Part shown: positions 20,146-28,296 of the stretch, piece by piece
How the letters are laid out: each line of letters starts with the position of its first letter
Numbering within the stretch: position 1 is the stretch's first letter
From: an uncultured Polaribacter sp.
GTDB taxonomy: Bacteria > Bacteroidota > Bacteroidia > Flavobacteriales > Flavobacteriaceae
Direction: 5' to 3'
DNA: 64,000 nucleotides
Assembly: GCF_947503875.1 (NCBI RefSeq)
Contig: NZ_CANNFH010000006.1
Location: forward strand, 1-64,000
Notes under the pieces: model-generated
What the model was told of the DNA's origin: nothing
The model's input: only the letters and a program-made list of their open reading frames with translations
The model's database searches: none
Position numbers and translations under genes: made by a program

Positions 20146-20934
20146 ATGAAAAAAATTACGCTAATTTTAATATCATTATTTACAATTTGGAGTTGTGAAA
20201 ATGACGGTATTTCTGATAAAGATAAAAAGAAGGCAATTGAACTTAATAATCAGGCTGTAGATTTGAGGATTAACGGAAAAATGGAAGAAGCTAAAAAAAT
20301 CTACGAAAAAGCATTGAAAATTGATGGAACTAATTTGAATATACGTTTTGCATTAATTGGAATTTATGGAGAAGAAAAGGAGACTGAGAAAGCTTTTGAA
20401 CTTTTAGAAAAACTACCCGAAAAACAGAAAGGCACAGTTTATTATTATCAAGCAAAAGCTGGAATTTTTGAATTAAATGGAGATATTGAAAATGCAAAAA
20501 TAAATTATGTAAATGCTTATAATTTAAGTGAAATAGGAGAAATTAAAAACGAAAAAGACTTAAACTCTCTTGTAGGTTATGCTATGATTGAGACCTTTTC
20601 AGGGCAGAAAGAAAGAGCTGTAGAAAGAATAAATAAAGTACTGAAATTTGACTGGTTAACAGAAAACAATAAAGAATATTTAGAAACTTTTAGAAACGAA
20701 TTTGAGTTTTATCAAGGTAATGGTGCATTGGAATTTGAAAATAAAACGGAAATTAGGATTTGTACAAAAAATACGGATAGTTTAAAAACTTTATTAAGGA
20801 ACAATCATATTAATATTTCAGGAGGCAGTAATCCAATTGGAAAAAATAAATTGTCAGAATTGAGAATTAATAGTAAATTTAGAAGTGCGATTGAGAAATT
20901 AGGAATAAAAGAATGTGAAAAAAACGTGCCCTAA
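20146..20934 (+). CDS. TPR-repeat lipoprotein (cassette 1)
   Basis: Lipobox IWSC; tetratricopeptide helices; stop codon inside the downstream attC-like core. Confidence 0.7.
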   Translation: MKKITLILISLFTIWSCENDGISDKDKKKAIELNNQAVDLRINGKMEEAKKIYEKALKIDGTNLNIRFALIGIYGEEKETEKAFELLEKLPEKQKGTVYYYQAKAGIFELNGDIENAKINYVNAYNLSEIGEIKNEKDLNSLVGYAMIETFSGQKERAVERINKVLKFDWLTENNKEYLETFRNEFEFYQGNGALEFENKTEIRICTKNTDSLKTLLRNNHINISGGSNPIGKNKLSELRINSKFRSAIEKLGIKECEKNVP

Positions 20935-21061
20935 CACCGTGTATAATTTATTGCTATTTAAGGCAATTTTGGAAAGTTTTTGCACACTTTAAATGTAGTA
21001 ATTATTTACTAACTTTACGCTAAACCAACGCAACAAACCATACACAACAACGTTATGTAAC
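20926..21061 (+). repeat. attC-like site A
   Basis: GTGCCCTAAC-ACC-GTGTATAATTTATTGC ... GCAACAAACCATACAC-AACAAC-GTTATGTAAC; arms are inverted repeats. Confidence 0.8.
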
Positions 21062-21073
21062 ATTTAACCAAAA

Positions 21074-21640
21074 ATGATAATTACACCTTCAAAAGAGAAA
21101 CTTATAATCGAGAATTTTATCGAATATTCATTTGATAATGACGATTATGACTTTACGCCAGATTTTGAGATTTTTAAAAAATTAAATTCGACTGACCAAT
21201 ATTTTCTGGCTGAAAATTATAATTGGGACGATGGAATTGAAGTTTTGAATTGGATTGTAAATAGTCCAAAATGTGATTTAGGAACTGCAACTCTAATATT
21301 TTGGAAAGCTGAACCTGATTATTATACGGAATATAATACTGAAAATATAAGCGAAAGTGATAAAGACATTTTTGATTTACTATTAAACATAATTTCAAAA
21401 ATTAAAAATCGTGAATTTAAAAAAAGGCGATTTGAATTTATTCCTTCAGAATACAATGTTGCCGAATTTAAAAGTGAGTATGATATTTGGAAATTACCGA
21501 ATGAATTAAAAACTGGAAATAAAGGAATTTTACCAATTAGTGTGAGTAGAATTAAATCAATAATTTGGAATTACCAACGAAATAAAAGACTAAAAAAACG
21601 AGAGAAACGAAAAGCAAAAAGGAGAAAAAACGTTACATAA
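21074..21640 (+). CDS. DUF4274-like hypothetical protein (cassette 2)
   Basis: YNWDDGIEVLNWIVNSPKCDLGTATLIFWKAEPDYY; highly basic C-terminus. Confidence 0.6.
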   Translation: MIITPSKEKLIIENFIEYSFDNDDYDFTPDFEIFKKLNSTDQYFLAENYNWDDGIEVLNWIVNSPKCDLGTATLIFWKAEPDYYTEYNTENISESDKDIFDLLLNIISKIKNREFKKRRFEFIPSEYNVAEFKSEYDIWKLPNELKTGNKGILPISVSRIKSIIWNYQRNKRLKKREKRKAKRRKNVT

Positions 21641-21770
21641 CAGCATGTATAAAAAATTGCTATATTTCGCTTAATTAAAGGTTAGTTGTTTTTTAGTTGC
21701 AACTATTTTCCTGCGGAAAATACTCGCACACTTTAAACGCAACTTTCCATACACATTCACGTTGTACTTA
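21632..21770 (+). repeat. attC-like site B (divergent subtype)
   Basis: GTTACATAAC-AGC-ATGTATAAAAAATTGC ... CGCAACTTTCCATACAC-ATTCAC-GTTGTACTTA. Confidence 0.75.
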
Positions 21771-21852
21771 ATGCGGGACAAAAAGTCGCATATTGAATTT
21801 AATTGAACTATTTTTTGTATTTTTGGTACATATGTAATTTACAAGAGATAAA

Positions 21853-22926
21853 ATGTCCCAAATCAATAAACTTGCAAAACTTCCACCGAAAAGAGAAAAA
21901 GTAGAAACTATTGAAATTCTTCGTCAATTGAGTAAATCCTCAAATTCATTAGGAGAATTAAAAGGAATTGCCAAAACTATTCCTAATCAAGAAATGCTGA
22001 TTAATGCTGTTGTCTTACAAGAAGCTAAAGATAGTTCTGAAATAGAAAATATTATTACAACACAAGATGAATTATATAAAGCTTTAGCTACAAACACAAA
22101 ACAAGCAACTCAAGTTAAAGAAGTTATAAATTACAGAAGTGCTATTTTTTCTGGTTTTGAATTAGTTAAGAAACAAGGATTTTTAAAGTTAAAAGATATA
22201 GAAACTATTCAAAAAACCATTATCGAAAATAATGCTGGAATTCGCTCAATGGCTGGAACTGTGCTAAAAAACGATAAAACTGGAGAAATTGTCTATACAC
22301 CACCACAAGAAAAAGACGAAATATTGGATTTATTAAGTAATTTCTTAGAACATTTTAATGTTAAACAAAACGATTTAAATCCATTAATTAATTTAGCTAT
22401 TTTACATTATCAGTTTGAAAGTATTCATCCTTTTTATGACGGAAATGGAAGAGCAGGAAGAATACTAAATATTTTATACCTAATTCTAAATGACCTTTTA
22501 GATATTCCTATTTTATATTTAAGTTCATATATCAACGAAAATAAAGCGGATTATTACCGTTTACTAAACACAGTTAACAATAAAGATGAATGGTCTAAAT
22601 ATATAATCTATATGCTAAAAGCTATTGAAATAACATCAAATAGAACTATTGAAAAAATAAATTCAATTAAAATATTGTTGGATAAAACTATATTATTTGC
22701 TCAAGAAAAGGAACCTAAAATTTATAGAAAAGAATTAATTGAATTACTCTTTGAACAACCTTATTCTAAAATAGAATTTGTTGTAGAAAAATTAAATGTA
22801 GAAAGAAAAGCGGCTTCACGCTATTTAAAAAAAATGGAAGATATTGGAATATTAACTTCTCAAAAAATTGGAAGAGAAAGTGTTTACGTAAATACAAAAT
22901 TGATAGAAATATTGAAAAAGCACTAA
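21853..22926 (+). CDS. Fic/DOC family protein (cassette 3)
   Basis: HPFYDGNGRAGRILN (HPFxxGNGR) motif; DSSEIENI possible inhibitory-helix region; C-terminal winged helix-like segment. Confidence 0.9.
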   Translation: MSQINKLAKLPPKREKVETIEILRQLSKSSNSLGELKGIAKTIPNQEMLINAVVLQEAKDSSEIENIITTQDELYKALATNTKQATQVKEVINYRSAIFSGFELVKKQGFLKLKDIETIQKTIIENNAGIRSMAGTVLKNDKTGEIVYTPPQEKDEILDLLSNFLEHFNVKQNDLNPLINLAILHYQFESIHPFYDGNGRAGRILNILYLILNDLLDIPILYLSSYINENKADYYRLLNTVNNKDEWSKYIIYMLKAIEITSNRTIEKINSIKILLDKTILFAQEKEPKIYRKELIELLFEQPYSKIEFVVEKLNVERKAASRYLKKMEDIGILTSQKIGRESVYVNTKLIEILKKH

Positions 22927-23062
22927 GTACAACACCGTGTATAATTCATTGCTAGTTATAGTCTACTTACGAAAGTCCTCGCGGACTTTCTATCTGTGAT
23001 TTATTTGCTAACTTTAGTGCTTAAACCACGCAACGAAATCATACACAAAACCGTTGTACAAC
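22924..23062 (+). repeat. attC-like site C
   Basis: TAAGTACAAC-ACC-GTGTATAATTCATTGC ... GCAACGAAATCATACAC-AAAACC-GTTGTACAAC, with central GAAAGTCC-TCGC-GGACTTTC hairpin. Confidence 0.8.
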
Positions 23063-23069
23063 ATAAAGA

Positions 23070-23630
23070 ATGAAAAATAAATCCGTTATAATAATTATAT
23101 TTTTTGCTTTCAGTTTGACTATATATTCTCAACAATCTGAAAAATACCTTGAATTGACAAAAAACTTGAAACCAATTGATTCCGTAATTAAAATTAAAAA
23201 ATATAGAAACGGAAAAACTAAACAGATTTCTAAATTTTTAGTCTACGAAAATGGAGAATATAATTACGATTTAATGAGTGATAAACAGCAGTTATTTAAT
23301 AAAAAAGGAGAATTGATTTTTGAACAATTATATGACAGTTTTGGAATCCTATTGTATCAAAAGCAATTTAATGAATTTGGAGAAATTTATAAAATAATCG
23401 AAACAAACCGAATTGAATTAAAAAAGAATATTTCAGTTGAAGAATTATTTACCACTAACAAAAATATAATAATTGAGAGTTTTGAGAAAGAATTTAATAA
23501 TACGGAAAAAGGAGAAAAACTGAAATTGTGGAAAGCTGGAAAAAGATTGAATGGAAAAAAAATTGGCGAATGGAAAATTTATAATCTTTGTGACAATACA
23601 TCGAAAATAAAGAAGTATAAAGACAATTAA
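23070..23630 (+). CDS. Hypothetical secreted protein (cassette 4, first ORF)
   Basis: Signal peptide; YENGEYNYDL/KKGELIFEQLYDSFGILLYQKQFNEFGE repeats reminiscent of MORN-like antitoxin-type repeats. Confidence 0.5.
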   Translation: MKNKSVIIIIFFAFSLTIYSQQSEKYLELTKNLKPIDSVIKIKKYRNGKTKQISKFLVYENGEYNYDLMSDKQQLFNKKGELIFEQLYDSFGILLYQKQFNEFGEIYKIIETNRIELKKNISVEELFTTNKNIIIESFEKEFNNTEKGEKLKLWKAGKRLNGKKIGEWKIYNLCDNTSKIKKYKDN

Positions 23631-23635
23631 AAGTT

Positions 23636-24046
23636 ATGAAAAACGTATTTAAAATAATAACTGGAACAACTATTTTAATAATGATTGTTTGGTTTTCACA
23701 TCCTAATTATCCTAATAATTGGAATAAAATTAAAATTAGTGATTCCAGAATTAAAATGGAAAATCAAATTGGAAAATCTCTGACATCTGAATATTATGAT
23801 ATAAAAGGAGATATTTATATTTCTGAAACTTTTTTAGGTTGGTATAGACTTGATATACATTCAGACAAAAATGAAAATATTGGAATGATAAATATTAAAT
23901 TTTATTTAGGAACGAAAGAACATTATAAATGGTGGAATTTAAAAAACGTTGTACAACAGCGTATAAATTTTATTGCTATTTTTAGCTTATTTGGGAAAGG
24001 TTTCGCACACTTTAATTTTAGTAAATATTTACTAACTTTACGCTAA
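23636..24046 (+). CDS. Hypothetical protein whose C-terminus reads into the attC-like site (cassette 4, second ORF)
   Basis: N-terminal hydrophobic segment; residues from NVVQQRINFIAIF onward are encoded by the repeat. Confidence 0.5.
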   Translation: MKNVFKIITGTTILIMIVWFSHPNYPNNWNKIKISDSRIKMENQIGKSLTSEYYDIKGDIYISETFLGWYRLDIHSDKNENIGMINIKFYLGTKEHYKWWNLKNVVQQRINFIAIFSLFGKGFAHFNFSKYLLTLR

Positions 24047-24084
24047 ATCAACGCAACAAATCTTATACAATCACGTTAGGCAAC
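23948..24084 (+). repeat. attC-like site D
   Basis: GTTGTACAAC-AGC-GTATAAATTTTATTGC ... CGCAACAAATCTTATAC-AATCAC-GTTAGGCAAC. Confidence 0.8.
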
Positions 24085-24141
24085 ATTTGGTGGAACGAAA
24101 AAAAACACATACCTTTGACGTTAGTAACGTAAAACAAGAAT

Positions 24142-24423
24142 ATGATAATTTCTTTTGGAACGAAAGAAACTGAAAAAATTTGGAATGGAATTCGAGTAAA
24201 GAAATTGCCGAACGAAATTCAAAATGTAGGTAGGAGAAAAATGAGAATGCTTAATAACTCACAAGATATTGCTGATTTAAGAATTCCACCATCAAACCGA
24301 CTTGAAAAGTTAACAGGAAATCTGAAAGAATATTATAGTATTAGAATTAATAAACAATGGAGAATCATCTTTATTTGGAACAACGGAAACGCAAGTGAAG
24401 TTGAAATAGTTGATTATCACTAA
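24142..24423 (+). CDS. higB: RelE/HigB-type toxin (cassette 5)
   Basis: TEKIWNGIRVKKLPNEIQNVGRRKMRMLNNSQDIADLRIPPSNRLEKLTGNLKEYYSIRINKQWRIIFIW is typical of HigB. Confidence 0.9.
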   Translation: MIISFGTKETEKIWNGIRVKKLPNEIQNVGRRKMRMLNNSQDIADLRIPPSNRLEKLTGNLKEYYSIRINKQWRIIFIWNNGNASEVEIVDYH

Positions 24424-24434
24424 AAAAGAAAATT

Positions 24435-24737
24435 ATGGAAAAATTAGCAAATATTCATCCAGGAGAAATTTTATTTCACGAATTTCTTGAGCCTCTTGAA
24501 ATTTCTGCATATAGACTTTCAAAAGACTTGAAAATTCCTCAAACAAGAATTTCTGAAATTATAAAAGGAAATCGAAGAGTTACAGCGGATACAGCTTTAA
24601 GGTTAAGTAAATATTTTGGAAATTCTGCAAAATTTTGGTTAGGAATCCAAGATGACTTTGATATTGAAAATCAAAAGGAAATTAAAGAAGCTGAATTGAA
24701 AAATATAAAACATTACGAAAACAACAACGTTGCCTAA
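24435..24737 (+). CDS. higA: HigA-type antitoxin, XRE family HTH (cassette 5)
   Basis: HPGEILFHEFLEPLEISAYRLSKDLKIPQTRISEIIKGNRRVTADTALRLSKYFGNSAKFWLGIQ. Confidence 0.93.
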   Translation: MEKLANIHPGEILFHEFLEPLEISAYRLSKDLKIPQTRISEIIKGNRRVTADTALRLSKYFGNSAKFWLGIQDDFDIENQKEIKEAELKNIKHYENNNVA

Positions 24738-24866
24738 CAACGTGTATAATTCATTGCTAGTTATAGCCTACTTACGAAAGTCCTCGCGGACTTTCTATCT
24801 GTGATTTATTTGCTAACTTTAGTGCTTAAACACGCAACGAAATCATACACAAACACGTTACCAAAA
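24729..24866 (+). repeat. attC-like site E (nearly identical to site C)
   Basis: GTTGCCTAAC-AAC-GTGTATAATTCATTGC ... GCAACGAAATCATACAC-AAACAC-GTTACCAAAA. Confidence 0.8.
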
Positions 24867-25274
24867 ATAGCTCACTCACTCAAATGTTGAATTGAAAATA
24901 GTGAATGAAAACTAAAAAAAGTGAAATTTAAAATCGCTTAAACAACCTCTCAACAATCGGAATTTTCCCAAAGTTTGCGGAATTTCTAAAAACGTGAAAA
25001 ATTACTCAAACGCTGAAAACAAAATTGCGGAATTATCACTCAAATGTTGAATTGAGCAAAATACGGAAAACCAAAATTGCTCAATTTTTTCTTAAAATGG
25101 GGAATTTAAAATGGCAGAATAATCACTCGAATGTTGAATTTAGCAACCTAGATATTTATTATAAGTGGAATTGAACTAAAACAGGAATTAAAAATGTGGA
25201 ATTATCTCTCAAACGTGAAAAATAAAAAAAATGAGAAATTAATGAAATCTGAAATTCCTAATAAAAATCACTAC
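24867..25274 (+). other. ORF-less cassette 6 with degenerate internal repeats
   Basis: No ORF of 60 aa or more; repeats of TCACTCAAATGTTGAATTGAGCAAAA near 24876, 25036 and 25123 and shorter relatives at 25004 and 25205. Confidence 0.6.
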
Positions 25275-25410
25275 TTTTGGTAACAGCGTGTATAGTTTAT
25301 TGCTATTTATGGCAACTTTGGAAAGTTTCTGTTGACTTCAAATGTATTAAATTTTCACTAACTTTACGTTATATCAACGCAACAAACCATACACAATCAA
25401 GTTGTGCAAA
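25275..25410 (+). repeat. attC-like site F
   Basis: TTTTGGTAAC-AGC-GTGTATAGTTTATTGC ... CGCAACAAACCATACAC-AATCAA-GTTGTGCAAA. Confidence 0.8.
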
Positions 25411-25434
25411 ATATCCAAACCCGAAACTAATTGA

Positions 25435-26658
25435 ATGAATTTAACAGAAAGATACCCAAAAGTAGTTTTAGAAGAAGTAGAAGAAAATAGAGTTCACATA
25501 AAAAACTTATGGAATGATGACAGTTTTTTATTGCGATTTAATAAAGATACTGATTTAACTTTTTTGAATAGTTTGTACTTTCCTGAAGAACTTATGGCTT
25601 CTTACTCAATTGAAAAAGGAATTATAGAAGTTTACGCATTTCCATTAGACCCAAATGAAGAATTGGTAAAGCGAAGTTTTACTTTCAATTATAAAGGGAA
25701 TTCATATTTATGTAATTGGGAAAAACCTACAGAAGACTTTGAAAAAATAGCAACAGCTTTTAGAGAAGATAAAGAAGAAAGCAAAACTTCTTACAGAAAC
25801 TTAAGACAATTTCGAGATTATTATAGAAAAGATGAATTACCTGATTTTTTATCTAAATATTTTAAAGATAAGGAACCGTTTAACTTCTTCATAAAAGGAA
25901 ACTTTAAACCCATAGAAAACGAAATCGTGGAATTTTGTCGACATCTAAACTTTTATATGTCATATTTTGACAGATTAACACCCAACGTTCAGATATTTCA
26001 AAAGAGTTATAAAAAAGAAAACTTTAAAGTTCCTTGTTATTCATTATTCGATACTTTTCCAGATACAATAAATGGTACAGAAATAGATAACATTCTTTTA
26101 GAAATAATAACAGTTGCAAATAGCACAACAGATAATAGATTGAGTTTTATATTTTATTATCAAATTTTAGAATATGCATCATATTATTATTTAAAATCAG
26201 ATATTAAACACAAATTAACAACACTATTAAAAAAACCAGATATATCTTATAATTCAGAAGAATATAGTAAAACTATAATTGAAGAATTTAAAAATCATTT
26301 TAAAAACAATGATGATAAAGCGAAATTAGAAATGCTAATATCTGAACACGTTAAACTGAAAGATTTGAAAATCGAACTAGAAGATAATATTGAATATTTT
26401 AGTAGAAAATTAGAATTTGAAGGTGGATTTAAGTTAGACCCAATAATGAAAAATGAATTAACTGGAATTGAACAATTACCTGAAAATACAATAAAAATAA
26501 TTAAAGAAAATATTGTCAGTATTAGAAATAGTCTTGTACATTTAAGAGAATCTCGTGAAAATAAAGTTATACTTCCGACTGCAAAAAATGACGATTTATT
26601 GACACCATATCTTTATGTTTTAAGAAGAATATCTGAAAAAATAATAATTGAAAGATAA
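25435..26658 (+). CDS. Hypothetical protein (cassette 7)
   Basis: 407-aa ORF bounded by attC-like sites; no recognised domain. Confidence 0.6.
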   Translation: MNLTERYPKVVLEEVEENRVHIKNLWNDDSFLLRFNKDTDLTFLNSLYFPEELMASYSIEKGIIEVYAFPLDPNEELVKRSFTFNYKGNSYLCNWEKPTEDFEKIATAFREDKEESKTSYRNLRQFRDYYRKDELPDFLSKYFKDKEPFNFFIKGNFKPIENEIVEFCRHLNFYMSYFDRLTPNVQIFQKSYKKENFKVPCYSLFDTFPDTINGTEIDNILLEIITVANSTTDNRLSFIFYYQILEYASYYYLKSDIKHKLTTLLKKPDISYNSEEYSKTIIEEFKNHFKNNDDKAKLEMLISEHVKLKDLKIELEDNIEYFSRKLEFEGGFKLDPIMKNELTGIEQLPENTIKIIKENIVSIRNSLVHLRESRENKVILPTAKNDDLLTPYLYVLRRISEKIIIER

Positions 26659-26662
26659 ATAC

Positions 26663-26799
26663 TTTGCACAACAGCGTATAAATTTTATTGCTATTTTTGG
26701 CTTACTTGGGAAAGATTTCGCACACTTTAAATGTAGTAAATTTTCACTAACTTTACGCTAAACCAACGCAACAACTCATACACAACAACGTTGTACACC
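26663..26799 (+). repeat. attC-like site G
   Basis: TTTGCACAAC-AGC-GTATAAATTTTATTGC ... CGCAACAACTCATACAC-AACAAC-GTTGTACACC. Confidence 0.8.
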
Positions 26800-27206
26800 A
26801 TTTACGAAAATGTACTTTCCTGAAATAGGTTGACTAAAAATTAAACACTTAATTATAGTCAGTTACGAAAACGCAAAAAGAACACTGGCAGAGAAGAAAG
26901 TACTAAAAAGTAACATTAGAAACCAAATTATTTGTCGTTGACCAAATTCAAAATGGTCAAATCTCAAGAAACTTTGCTTCCAAAAAATAGGATGTTCCAA
27001 GAACAACGATTGGTTATTTGGATAAAAAAATACAATACTTTAGTGCAACAAAACACAGGTATGAGTAAAAACGATGAAATAAAAAAAATGAAGGAAAAAA
27101 CTGAAAAATTTGAGTTTGTAAAAGACTTTCGGCAAGATATTTTTGCTAATATGGAAATTTTTAGAGGCGTGGATATGTCAAAAAAGTCATTACCCAAAAC
27201 ACCTTC

Positions 27207-27222
27207 CTGCCGGCAGGCAGAT
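27207..27222. repeat. GC-rich palindrome copy 1, TCCTGCCGGCAGGCAG
   Basis: Inserted in the transposase between KTP and LAKEIAL, causing frameshift and stop. Confidence 0.75.
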
Positions 27223-27902
27223 TAGCAAAAGAAATAGCGCTAAAGAAGAAAAACCGTTTAAAACAAAGTGGTTCTATGGATGTTTTGGGATTAGTAAACA
27301 AGCCTTTTGCAAAAGACTTAAAAGCCAACAAAAACAACAAATCAATCAACAAAAAATAGTTGTGTTAGTGTTAAATTATAGAAAGTCAGTTGGTATGAGA
27401 ACAGCTGGAATCAAGCTCTATAGCGAACTAAAATAAGATTTTATAACCAATGATATTAAAATTGGTAGAGACAAGTTTTACAACGTTTTAAGAATGTACA
27501 ATTTTCTTGTTCCAAAGTTAAAAAACTATATAACAACAACAGACTCTAAACATCAGTTTAGAAAATACAAAAACCTAATTAAAGATAAAGTACCCACTAG
27601 ACCAGAGCAGTTGTGGGTTAGCGATATTACCTATATAAAAACAGAAAACGGACATAACTATTTAGCAATCGTAACAGACGCATATTCTAAGCAAATTATG
27701 GGCTATAAATTAGCAAATCATATGAGAACATCACTTTGTACAGAGGCACTCGCTATGGCTATTAAAAATAGAAAATATCCTAATAAAGGGTTGATACATC
27801 ATTCTGATAGAGGTTTTCAATATTGTAATCCTAAATATACTCAGTTTGCTGAGAAAAATGGAATTACAATGAGTATGACTGAGCAATATGACCCTTATGA
27901 AC

Positions 27903-27921
27903 CTGCCTGCCGGCAGGCAGA
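27903..27921. repeat. GC-rich palindrome copy 2, CTGCCTGCCGGCAGGCAG
   Basis: Inserted within DPYE^NAIAERIN of the transposase, causing frameshift. Confidence 0.75.
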
Positions 27922-28296
27922 AATGCAATTGCAGAACGTATTAATAGAACTTTAAAATATGAATATGGTTTAAGACAAACGCTTAAAAATACAGATATAG
28001 CAAAGAAAACAGCGATGCAAGCAGTGTATATTTACAATCATTTAAGAGCACATTGTAGTCTAAAATTAAGAAAACCAAGCGAAGTACATCAAAATCCAAA
28101 TATCAAATACAAGTCATATCGAAAAAATAAACTAAATTTGACGAATTTGAAATTTAAGCAACAACTTAGTTCAAATTATTTTTTACCGTTCTAAACGGCC
28201 AAAAAAGATAGTTTGGAAGGTATAAAAAAGACCAAAAAATTGTCATCCTATATCAGTATAATTAAGAAAACCAACAACCTTAACAGAACTTGAAAA

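Larger units (their letters stand above)
20129..26799 (+). mobile_element. Integron-like gene cassette array without an integrase in the window (CALIN-like)
   Basis: Seven attC-like ~130-140 bp repeats in one orientation; seven cassettes with perfectly complementary 10-bp ends. Confidence 0.8.
26932..28194 (+). pseudogene. IS3 family transposase, multiply interrupted
   Basis: LYGCFGISKQAFCKR, RPEQLWVSDITYIKTENGHNYLAIVTDAYSKQIMGY, HHSDRGFQYC, DPYE|NAIAERINRTLKYEYG split over three ORFs by frameshifts and a stop codon. Confidence 0.85.
26819..28256 (+). mobile_element. Decayed IS3-family insertion sequence
   Basis: Terminal inverted repeats CCTGAAATAGGTTGACTAAAAATT / AATTGTCATCCTATATCAGT (imperfect); degenerate IS3 transposase inside. 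Confidence 0.75.

Noticed and set aside
20926-26799. CRISPR-like interpretation of the seven repeats
   Set aside because: Repeats are 130-140 bp and separated by gene-sized modules of about 400-1250 bp; the covarying module ends fit cassettes, not CRISPR.
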